From: Anseranas semipalmata
Taxonomy: Eukaryota; Chordata; Aves; Anseriformes; Anseranatidae
Direction: 5' to 3'
DNA length: 64,000 nt
NCBI GenBank assembly: GCA_013399115.1
Contig: VXAA01001394.1
Span: 199,615-263,614 of the forward strand
The notes below the pieces were generated by a model. That model was given only the letters and a program-made list of their open reading frames with translations. It was not told where the DNA came from and ran no database searches. Position numbers and translations under genes: made by a program. Of this stretch, positions 51,666 to 62,959 are shown piece by piece (the first letter of the stretch is position 1; each line of letters begins with the position of its first letter).

Positions 51666-54600
51666 GCCAGTGCTCTTATCTCCAGGAAATTATCCTCACA
51701 TGCCAGGAGAGTACAAGAAATATGTGCATTTATATGTTTATATATATGTATATGTTGACACCGTTCAGCAAGAAATAATACTGGATATTTTGGTTTCATG
51801 AATTTCAAAGTCAGTGCTTTCATTTTATGACAGCCCCTAAATAGCTTTAAATCTGTTTTGGGTTGGTTATAAATGAGTTTTAATGAGGCTGCCTCAACCA
51901 GAGCACTTCTCTAGATTTTAATCTTCAGTAAATGAGGTAGTATTACTGGCCTTGGCATCTCTTGAAGGATAAGTAAGGCTTAAGGCACTGTCCATCCAGA
52001 TGCACTCTGGCAGGTCTGTCTGTAAGAGCTGGACGTCTTCCTGGTCAGCATCGAGTTTAGTTCCTATAACTGCATGCTGCAGAAGATACAATGAAAGGTC
52101 TCGGGCAGCCGTGCATGTGTGTGCCGGGTGCCTGGGACCCTGGCCTGCTTGTTGCATGGCCTCAAGGACTCACTGGCCCCTAGGGAGCAAAACTTTCCCT
52201 GCCCTCATGCTCAGGCTGTGAAGTACAGGACAGTTTACTTTGCAAAACCGGGAGTCATGCAGCAGCTCTCAACTTTTACGCAACTGTTCGCAGTCTTGGA
52301 GGATCAGTGAAGACTAAACACAGGATGGAAGATGGGAGGTATTGTGAGGGTAACTCCTATTAGTTACATCTGGCATTATTGTTGTCTCTGAATGAGGGGC
52401 TCTAAGATGAAATTCCAGAGCAGGCATCTTTTCACATTTCAGTATCCAACAAACCAAATTAATTCCATTATCTTTTATGGAAAGTTTGCACAGGAATGGT
52501 TTTGATTGATGGATTACATCTGTGGCTGCTGACTGATTAGCAGCATGATAGATGTAGGCTTCATTTACAGGGATTTGCTTTCATTCATGAGGAAAAATTG
52601 AAGGTTTCTTTCAAGCACATTTTTTGCATTAAAACTTTTCAAAGTGCTCAACAAATGGTAGGCTTTGATTTCCGTTTGCTTAATGCCTGTGGTAATTAAC
52701 ATTTCTGTGAGAACATTTTAACCAAATGTTCTCGTTTTTTCTCCATTAAAATAATAATTTTTTTGCTCTAGCTAAAGAATTTAATTGGTATATATAATAA
52801 CTCTGATTTGGGATTTCTTTTGTCACCATATGAGAGGAAACTGTTCCTGAAGGATTGATCATTGTTTCTTTTTCTGGACTTCATCACTTTATGGTTGGCA
52901 ATATGCCTCGTGGTACATCCAGTCCACTCACTACAGATATGTTCTGTCTGCAGCCCGTTGTCTCATGGTGTGGGTGGAGAGAGGACATGTATGTGAGTGC
53001 CGAAATAAACCTTAGTTCATCTTCTTCGTACCAGAGGATATCTGGGCACGTACTCAACCAGGTTCATTAGCTGAACAGTTTTCAATGGAAAGTTACTGGG
53101 CTAAATCCTTAACCCAGCCTGTCTTTGGAGTTGATTTCTAAACCCTGTCTCCTCCTTCATGGCTTGTAGAAACCCACAGGACTGGGAAATCACAAAATGG
53201 GGCTAAGCAGAAGCAGAAAAAGGAGACAACTATTTAGCAATTCTGGTACCAGTTTCTGCTGGGAGATGTGTCCGCCCTTGTATCTTTTACACCTCCATTT
53301 CATCTTGTATCCGTGGTTCTTGTGTGCAGGTTCAGGCACAGACTGGCCTCTGGCAGAAGAAGTCCTGTGCAACCTGTCCTGCAGTGAAGCTTTTGGTTCA
53401 TACCAGGCTTACTCCTGATATGCTTTGGAAATAGAAGTGGTGGTCAGGGCAGTTGTTTCTTCTTGTGCTTCTTATTCTTGTCCCTTCTTTCTGACAGGAA
53501 GACTCTCTGTTCAGATTAGAGCACAGCAAACTCTTCAGATCACTGTTAAGAGCAGAACTAGCAAATCTGGGATGATTCCAGCAGTAAGAATGTGCTCAGG
53601 GCCATGCAGACACATGAAGATTTTGAAAATGAAAAATTCTGAGAAAATTTACTGTAATCCCAATGACTCCAGACAAAGATATTTCCTTGAAATGTGAGGT
53701 GGAGGTGAAGGAAGACGGCAATCTGTAACAGTAATGCCTCCAAAACTTGGAAAGGATCACAAGCTACAATGTGCTTGCAATGGGTAAATTTGAGCTAGCA
53801 TTTCATCCACTCCCTATTCCAGTTTTTCCCCCATGGCCTTTATCCAGAGGAATAGGGCAGATAATGCCCTCTGTGTATGGGACAAAGGCAGTGATGGCCT
53901 TGCGTTCTGTCTCTAAGCGTTATTTATGTAAGAGCTAGAGCACAGGCAGGACAGTGGGTGTGCTGAAGTTCACCTACTGTCATGCGAGTCTCAGCTAGGT
54001 GCGTTCTGCAGCTGGGAGAGCAGAAGATGTATTTTCTCAGCTGTGGAGCAGAGGATAGCTAATGAAAGGAGTTGGTTTGTTGCTACAGTTGGTTACTGAC
54101 AGCACATTTGCTCTCTTGAGGGACAGATTTGGATCCTGTTGAGTCATAAAGGAAAAGAGTTTGATCTCAGGCCCTTCTGGGGGATTTCACTACAATGTGA
54201 AAAGTCATTGTGCATTTTCAGGGGAAAATGTCATGATTCACAGCCTACTCCTAGGGAAATCCTGATTGTAGACAGCAGCTATGTATGTTATGGACCTAAA
54301 GAGGTAAGTTGACAGAGCGATGTATAAAAGTTGTGGAGAAACTGTGAACCAAAAACAGTAAGAGACTATAAAATGTTCACTGTACAATAAATGTTATTTT
54401 CACCACAGCAGATAGAGTTCCACTATTAATCATGACAATGTCAAGTCCAAGACACATTTACTGAAAAATTATTTACTACAAAATTACTGTATCGACATTG
54501 TGTTTTGACATTCATTTGAAGTTAATTGGCGGACTGAAGCAAGCCCCTTTGAGTTACTCTGGAGAGTTTCAAACCAAATCCATCAATTCTGAGGCTGAAG

Positions 54601-57600
54601 TTCAGGCGGAAGAACTGCCGGCTGTTGAGCAGTTTTGCCTTACAGGTATACTGTGGAAAATAGTGTTGTAGTGCCCTTCAGTCTTCCCTCAATGAAGACA
54701 GTTGTTAATTATTTCCAAATTGGCACATGGCCGTGCACATGGCAGGAAATGCCACTTGCTAAGCTGCCAGTTAAATCCTAGGCTTTCTTTTGCCTAATTT
54801 GTATCTTAGGGAGGGCGGAAATATTCATTTTCAACTGTTCCAGACAGGTTGCCTGAAATTGGTAGACAGTATCCAGATGTCTTCTCTTTAATATCCGGAT
54901 GATCCAACAAACACGTTTCCCAATGTAAGGAGAAGATCTCTATTACTGACTCTGTCACTGCTTAGGGTTGTGAGGTTCGGAGTGCTGGCTGGGCTCGTGT
55001 GTACTAGAAGACTGGATTAACAAAACAAACAAATGCAAAGCTTGAATCTGTTGCTTAAAGAAAGTTCTAAGGAGCACCATAGGCATTTCACTGAAGAAAG
55101 AAGAAATGGTGAGAGGGGATCGAGGAGTGAATGGAAACAAGACGCTCAGGTTTTGCATGCAGCTGCCCTTGAGATTGCAGCTGTTTTATTCCTTGGTGAG
55201 AGGGAGCAGCAGCCCTGCAGATATGTGAGCTCTGAGAAACAGTGGGAAGGGACAGAGGGCTGGATTATCCTGGTGGACATTAGGGAAAGGAGAGAGGGAA
55301 GAGTAATCCAGGACCTGAGACCAAACACAGGGACAGGTTCTGCTTCAGTTACTTATGGGTTTCCACCAAAAAGTACTAAGCAATGGGGAGTACTGTGAGA
55401 ACCAGGGATTTGTTTCTTCTGAGTGGGAAGGGAGGAGTGCAGCTGTTTAGGTAAATGAGAAAAATTTCTTTCCCTCACTCATCAGAGCAGCTACCAGTAT
55501 TTGCAATGCTCACCTGAGCCTGGAGCACTGAACCGGTGCTGGTGACGGCCCCTGGGGCAGGGCCGTGCTGGAGCTGTGCTGCTGCATCTCCTGGGGCTGT
55601 CTCCGCGTGTGTGCGACTGCTCGAGGTGCTGAGGAACCCAGGGACATACTTTGCCTGCACGCTGCCAAAAGAGCTCTTTCTGTGCAAATTAGTTCATAAC
55701 TTATGAGCTTTGACAAGTTTTTGTTGGCTGTGCCTTGGGAAATGTTTTTGAATGGCTGTTGCTGACTTTGCTTTAATCTTTTCCCAGATTTTTTTGGCTG
55801 TCGTGGAAATAGCTGGGTTATTTAATTGTGTTTTGGAGGTGCATATACAGTCACCTGAAAATTGTTGATGTTAACAAAAAAAATTATTTTCACTGAAAAG
55901 AAATACTTAGGTTTCTGCTGCTGCAGAGCTGCATGACCTTGGCCTGGCTGCAAGTGCATGCTGAGCTTCCTGTGCATGGATGCTGCATTTGCGTCGTCCT
56001 GAGGGAAGCCAGAAGCCAGATCTTCTCTGGTCTGACAGAGACTTGGGTCTCTTGTGCTTGTTTCGGCTGCTCCAGTCCCCATCCATGCACAGCCCCTTTG
56101 CTGAGCAGCCTGTTGCCAGCATGTCAGAGCTGGGATGGGGACCAGCTCCTCCACGTGTGTGGGGCGGGATGGTGTTTCTGTTCCGCTCCTTTCCCCCATG
56201 TGAGTCGTTTCTCTCGCTCCCTGCAGCTGCCATACTCCCACTGAGTCACTTTGGATCTGCTGCAGTGGCGACTCCCAGTGACACAGAATTTCGCTGCTCA
56301 GTGAGCCAAATACCTGCCCTGTTATTTTGGGCTGGTCTGGGGCGAGGGGGAGCACTGATGCCCTACACCCAAGACATGACTCTCCCCTCCACAGCTTTGC
56401 CCTGCCATTCACTTGGAACAAGGCTGCCTTTACTCTCCAGTTCTTCAAAGGTGGATTCGAAAGCTGCACATTCTGGAGGAACATGTCCCAGAGCTGCCTG
56501 GTCAGTATTGCTAATGCTTGGCTACTTCAGCTGAAATGCCTTGGGTGATGCTTTTCCATTACTCCAGCGTGTCGGGTTCCTGTTTGGATTTGACATGTGG
56601 AATGTCCTGGGGAGCATCGGGCGCATCCCTGCCTGGGGGTGCTTGTGCTGGGAAGAGAGGTCTTGTCGGAGCCACTCTTGGGAAACCGCGTGAGTTTTGA
56701 TCTCGTGCTGCTCGTTCCTGGTCTGTCCCACTCTTGAGTTCTCTGTTGAATTAAGTAACAATCCTCCAGCTCCCAAATGTCCATCTTTAAGCTTTTCCAT
56801 GAAAAGGGGGTTTACAGTAACTGATTTCTTATTGAAAATAAAGCTAAGGAAAACCGCCTGCAAAAGCTATGACTTCTGAAAACTGGCTGATTTTGCCAAG
56901 AACTGGAGCGTTGACAACACTGAAGTGACTAAGCATCTTGTGCTTTACTTTCGATAAGAAAAGGCAGCTTATTGGATTTGGATTTGCACTGGGGTTTATC
57001 CTACCCCTTTTCTCTTTCCCCCCAACCCAGGTGCCCCAAGTAAGAAGGCTGGCTTCAGCTCATCTCAAGTTTCATTAATTAGCAGGCAGAAAGGACTGGC
57101 TCTGTGCACTGTATATTGCATAAGAGCAGTAAAGGAAATCTTTCTCTGCTTTTCATTCATCCGTCTGGTGAATAGCACTTTAGTTACCTCTGCTAGCGAG
57201 ATAGGCTGGGAGCAGCCAGCAGCAATCCCTGCCAGTGCTTGGTGAGATCACAAGTTTCCGGATTGAGAGGGTGTGAAAGGAAGAGCTAATCCACTGGCTG
57301 GCACAGCTGAGGCAGGAGTTACTGGGCTTAGTTTTTTTTTTCTGTTTTTCATAAAAGAAAAATCTCTCACAAATTTCCATTTTTCTCTTGCATTTAAAAG
57401 GGATTGTTTTAAAATTTATATTTCCTTCCGTCCCCTCCCTTCTTCCTCCCTTAGTCTAAGCTATGACCGCAGCCATTTAAGAGCTGCTGGCAGCTGCAGC
57501 AGACCAGAGAGGTCTGGCCTGGGAGAGGTGCTAAAATGCACAGACAGGCGAACTGTGTTAGTCTTGTTGTACAGCGTGCATGTGCGCTTCAGCTTTCTGC

Positions 57601-60600
57601 TGTGCTTTTTGGAATGCTTTTACTGATGTGATAGGGAAGAGACTCAACGTCACTGACCAGGGCTGGGTTTGGTCTCTCAGGTTGCACCCGAGCCCTGAGA
57701 GCCAGTTCAGACTGGGTAGCACTGGGAGACCAGGAGGATCCTTCATGGCATCCGTGTGTGTTGGTGCTTTGAGCAGATGGTGACTGCCACTGCTGCACTC
57801 CTTGTTTGCTATCCAGCTGTGCTAGTGCACAGGCAGGCTTCTCTGTGTGCATGAAACCTAGGTGTAGGTGAACGGACAAACTGAGTGTCTAAACCCTTCC
57901 GGCCCACCAGCAGGGAGTGGTGCAGCTGTCTGCCACCTTCTGCTTTCATATCAGGCTTGCATCTGACCCCGCACGCTCGCTGTTTTAAAAGGAGTATATG
58001 TATATCAAAACAGCATTTCTGTTTTTGCCATCCTAGCAAAGGGCAATTTAGTGAGGAATTGAGAGGAAGGATAGAGAGAAGAATAATTCTACCTAAACCT
58101 GTTTGCAAGGATCTGTGACTGGTTAAATCACAGATACTTCTTCAAAGCTGGACATCAGTGGGATCTCATGCAGCTGTTGTCCTCTGCAGCGGGCTGAATG
58201 TATTCTGTTTATTGCTTTTTGTTTATAAATGTCTGCCTCTCTTTCTTCAGTGAACATTTGAAAGAATGCTCTTGGTCCTGCAGTATCTCTTTCACACATG
58301 CACACCTTCTGCAGTTGTTCTGCCGTCTCCAGGACAACCTTCACAAGGAAAGATGATGTTCGTGTGAAGTCTTTGAAGGAAAGTGCCTCTTGTCACCTCT
58401 GCCTACCTAGAATAAGCTTTCTGGATTAGCATCGAAATGAAACCATCTGGAAAAAAAATCCCCCAATAAAATACTCCTCATAATTTAAAGATGTTGCACA
58501 TTTAAAATGTCTGGATGTTGTGTGGGAACACACTGGTTTCATCAGCATTTTCAAGTAATACTGAACTGTTTTAATCAAGTCAACATTCTTCATTTTGACT
58601 TTATGTTATGACTTTGATTCAAGTAAATCACTTTCTGAATATATTGTTTTGCAAAAATCTCAGAATTTATAACTTTCTGTCCCCATGTTGAATCAAAGTA
58701 AGCATTTTGAAATCTTGTTTTGTTCTACCCGCTTCCCCCACCAGGAGACAGGAATTGATGGTTGCTGTTGTTAGCCTTTGATGTCCTGTCACACAGATAC
58801 TGGTTTCATCTGTAATGTGAAGCATTCTCATTTCCTTTTCCATGAAGACATGTGCCTATGCTTCATGTTCGTTTGAACTCTTACTTTTTAAGCTGGTTGC
58901 TATACAGTGTATTTGCTTTGTCTTTCCTAGGAATCATTTGTAAAGAAGGAACTGAGGAGTAAGGAACTCTGTTGTGGCCTGACCATCCTCTGTAAGCTTA
59001 CTGGCTTACCTCTGTTGACTTTGAGGAACTTAGTGCTGATCCAGAGCATTGTCCCTCTGTTGTGTGGGCACGCATGCTTTCTCAGGATGCTCTGTATGCG
59101 GGGGGCTGGTAACAGCTACTTTAACAGTGGCCCAGCATGACCCCACTAAAGCCAACAGGCTTTACTTGAACCAAAGCAGAGCAGGATGTGCAGCCCAGCA
59201 GGTTAGGAAATTCCACAAAGGACATGAATTGAAGCATTCTGGGCCATGAAGCAATATGAGGACTCGGGTGATGATTGAGTTACCTTGCTGTAGAGGTCTG
59301 TAAAACTGCCAACATAGACTTTGGAAAACCTTTGTTTTAGGTGTGAGAGGTTTCATTTGTTGTGACATCCCACCCAACACAGCAGCAAAAGTCAGTGAAA
59401 TTACTAAGAGTGGGTGAAGGACAGAGCTGGGAATAAAAAGACCCGATTCTCATTTAGATGAAGCTTATTGTCCCAGTCATGTAAAAGGACATTGAAGAAA
59501 GAATTAAAATAGTTAATGGAAACAAATTTTTGCAGTAATATCTGCTGGTATTAAACTCCTCTGTCCTCTAGAGACAGTGCATTTCTTCCCTCTTGGAACA
59601 GACACCTTCATTTCACAGCTCCAGCTTTTGATGCCATTACCAAGTAATTAGCTGCTGTCCCCAGAGCCTCCTTGCAGCAGTGGGAAGGGCGTAGATCCAG
59701 AGGCAGTTGTGCATCAGCTGCGTGGGCTGGGCACGCACGCTCGGTTTGGAGCATGTTCTCGGTGGGGCTCAATAGTCGTGTCTGTGTGCTTCACTCAAAG
59801 CTGTTTTTCTCTGTGCCTGAAGTAGCGACTGTCTCTTTGATATGCAAGTTTATGGGTTGGTGGCGGGGGGGAGCCATGGGTGTGGGGAACAGACGGAGAA
59901 AGCACAGGGAAAATGCTTTAAAGGAATAAAAAGAGATACTTTTGGAATCATTACACCAGGAACAAGGAGCCTCTGATGAAAGAAAGTAAGCCTGAGGATA
60001 GGGAAAATTCTGGTGTTATCAACAGAAAAAGGGTTTATACAGATTTGGGCCTTATCAGTTTGAGGTCGGTAGCTTGAAAGCCGAATATTCAGGGATGTGG
60101 AAACAATCAAACAAGGAAGGATACAGAGGGACTGAACAAGGCGTTGAGCAGTGAATGTGACAGGTGGGGAGCAGGGACAGGGCTCGCTGGGGAACAGGGG
60201 CCCCGAGCTCTCCGGGCCTCAAGGTGGGTAGGGGAAAGGGAGCAAGAAGAGGAACAGAGGAAAGACTGGAGGCAACCTGGACAAGCATGCAACCCTCTGA
60301 CAGAAAGGAGGTGGAGGCAGCTTTACCTGGGAGGGCAGCCAGGTAGCTCCCTCCAGGAAAACAGGTCTGTATTTGTGAGGTGCTAGGAAAGATGCAGAAG
60401 GGGAAGAGACCTGCTGCTCCCGGGTCCTGTGGTAAACCTTCAGCTGTGCTTGAACTACCAGGCAGGCTGGATATAACTATCAATAGCTTTGTGCTTCTCA
60501 CCTCAGGATAGGAGGTAGTTTCGGGGTTTCTTATTTGTAGTTCAAGTTTATGCCTGAGAAGTGGGTGTTTGTTTTGGGAAGCCTGAATAAACGAGCAGGG

Positions 60601-62594
60601 CAGGCAAACACTGGTCACAGGAGCATCCCGATCCTGTTGCCACATTTACCTGAAGGACTGCACTGCACCAAGACAGCAGTAGTTGGCTGTGAGCAGTTGC
60701 TGTTCGGACATGAAGTGTATGAGGTGCACGAGCTTGTCCTTTACGTAGCCCACGGGCACCGGCACCGAGGCAGCGCTGTGCCCTACCTTTGTGCATGCAG
60801 AGGCTGGCTGAGCGCGGGGCTGTGACACCCAAACCGCCTGCATCAGTGTCCTGGGGCTGTCAGAGCCTGGGAAGCATCACTGTGGGACAGGAGGAGCGGG
60901 CCGGGGCAGGGCTGTGCTCAGCTGCTGCCAGCAGCGCGCAAGCACAGAGTTTCAGCAAAAGACTTGCATGTGCTGAAGTGCCACAGTCAGGAGGTGCCGA
61001 TGGGAGGGGATGGTCACGAAATGCTGCTGTGGGATCCTTACAGAAGGAGCTTATCTTTAATTGTCTTTCCGTTCATTATTCCCCAGCTACAGCGATGTAA
61101 TAATTACGAACTTGGATTACCTGGAAAAGCTGCTGAAAGTAGGATAAATTATTAATTCCCAGGCTGGACTCTGAAGAATTAATTTCAGTACCACATATTG
61201 AAAAATTCTCTTTTGTACAAAATATCCTAGTTCTGGGAGCAGTTCTGAAAAAGTGAGATTCTTCCAAGCCGTTAGCATACTTTTTGATACTTTTATTTTT
61301 CATTCAGTTAGTATCCTTTAGCATACTGAACTAATATACCCAAAGTAGTAGTAAAAATACCCCTGCATTTATAAGAATTGTATCTCTGTACAACGTACTG
61401 AAGTAATTCAAATTCCAGGACAGAACTGTGGAAATTCTTAGAACAGTTTGTCCATATCTTATCAGAACAGGCACGCTTTTCCCACAGCTTGGCCGCTTTC
61501 CAGCAGTGCCTAAGCAGACTTGTTGGAAGCCCAGTTTGAATGGGAGAAGTAATCTTTCTGAATGGATTTTCTGGCAAGATTCCTGTTGTGTGTGTGTGTG
61601 GTTTATTGTTCTTGGTGATGTGTCTACATTGAACCCCCTAGATAAAAGTTTTAGGGTCTTTATTTTTTTTAATGATGGGAGGGGTTCTGGAAAAATAATC
61701 AGATTGCAAACTCTATAGAATTCTATACACAAACTTTTTTTTCTGTCTTATCTACTTTTCCATGTTAGTTGTATAAGTTTTTGAGCATGCTTTTGATGTA
61801 AAAGACAACAGCTGATTTCCTTTAACTCTTAAACTTTTCTATGGTCAAAAGATTTAGGAATTAAAAGGCAAACAACTTTCTTTTCCTCAACGCATTTTAA
61901 CAAAGTTTTATTATGCCAGTTCATTTCATTTTTATATATAGATATTCTGTTCACAGTGTAGTAATTCTCATACTGCCAAAAATAAAAGAAGTGGTTGCCA
62001 GTGGTGGTGTATCCTCAGTTGGTGTAAATGTCTGTTGTGTACTGGTTGTAACTGTAGTGTATTCAGTCGATCCCCCTTTGCACTATGGGCTTGCCGTGGA
62101 GCCGAGCCAACTTCTGTGAGCTGAGGATCCGGCCTCTAATATGTATTACAGGATAGCTAATACGATGTTTAACCACACAGTAACCGCAATATACAAAGAA
62201 GTTCTATTTTAGCACTGCTGGGGCAAGAAAAATAACTGTTAATGCTGAAGACTGAAGTGCAAATGATTGCTAAATGAAGGAAGGAGGCAGAAGAAAACTC
62301 TTATGTTGTTAACATGTGTACAGACAAATTCTCAAGTCTCAAGGCTAAGTTTTGTCCATGAAAGATCTTTAAGATTTGGATCTTTAATTAAAACATGAAG
62401 ATTAAATATCTTAAATTTGCATCTACAGAGGAGGAAGTATGCATTTGTTTATTATCTGCCAAAAAGTCTCTCTGTTTGTTTGTTTTTTAGCTAGAAAGAA
62501 TGATTTAATGAAAAGACATTGAATTATAAAGGTCTTCTTTTTATTTTAACATATATATGTATTGTGAACAGATTAAAAATAGAACAGTAACAGT

Positions 62595-62633
62595 CTTTTT
62601 CTTTTTCTTTTTCCTTTTTCTTTCTTTCTTTTT
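62595..62633. repeat. Polypyrimidine tract (CTTT/CTTTTT units)
   Basis: T runs separated by C for about 39 bases, some 200 bases upstream of the FBLN2 acceptor. It is too far away and too remote from an AG to be the acceptor's own tract. Confidence 0.85.
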
Positions 62634-62830
62634 AAAAATAGGTATTGGGGCAGGGGGGGAAGAGCATGCAACTCCAAGCTTAGTGCCTACAATGCTTGGA
62701 AGACGTTATGATTAATTTCATACTTAGGTTTCCAGATGTTGGATTTCATCCCAACTTTTAAAGACCTCTAATGTTTAACAGGATATGTGCTGAGTATAGT
62801 CTTTAACAGAGTTTTCTTTCATAACTCTAG

Positions 62831-62959
62831 GATCTATGAGAAAAGGTAACTCGGGAAAACACTGCAGATTTGGAGCTGAGTCTACAGCCTTCTAGGAAGA
62901 AAGTGCAAGTTTCTTAAATGTGCAAGTTTGGACTGGAGCTGTATTTGTTTGGGAAGACT
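62831..62959 (+). other. FBLN2: 5' UTR part of the first coding FBLN2 exon, with splice acceptor
   Basis: A pyrimidine-rich stretch (GTTTTCTTTCATAACTCTAG) ends in AG at 62829-62830, so the exon probably begins at 62831 and carries about 129 bases of 5' UTR before the start codon. A second possible acceptor AG lies at 62808-62809 but has a poorer pyrimidine tract. In mammals the FBLN2 start codon is in the second exon, after a non-coding first exon, which fits an acceptor here. The exact boundary is inferred, not proven. Confidence 0.6.
62836..62895 (+). other. Upstream open reading frame in the FBLN2 5' UTR
   Basis: ATG at 62836 opens 19 codons and ends at TAG 62893-62895, in a different frame from FBLN2. 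It stops 64 bases before the FBLN2 ATG. Its start context is weak (T at -3, A at +4), so leaky scanning or reinitiation would still allow FBLN2 translation. It exists in the mRNA only if the acceptor at 62830, or one upstream, is used. Its peptide matches nothing I recognise; any effect would be on translation level. Confidence 0.4.

Larger units (their letters stand above)
36201..62830 (+). other. FBLN2: Presumed FBLN2 intron 1
   Basis: About 26.6 kb without recognisable coding sequence separates the GC-rich island from the coding exon. It contains CR1 remnants (36.9, 38.9 and 45.8-46.3 kb), poly-T, poly-A and TTTG-type tracts, and AT-rich stretches with TAATTA-like homeodomain motifs. The longest open frames (41109-41765 plus strand; 55822-56484 minus strand) have no domain, family resemblance or splice support. 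Calling this an intron depends on exon 1 lying in the island. If FBLN2 starts elsewhere, part of it is intergenic. Confidence 0.45.

Noticed and set aside
55822..56484. 220-codon open frame on the minus strand
   Set aside because: No family resemblance or coherent domain structure. Overlapping long frames in other phases and on the other strand point to stop-poor GC-rich sequence rather than coding.
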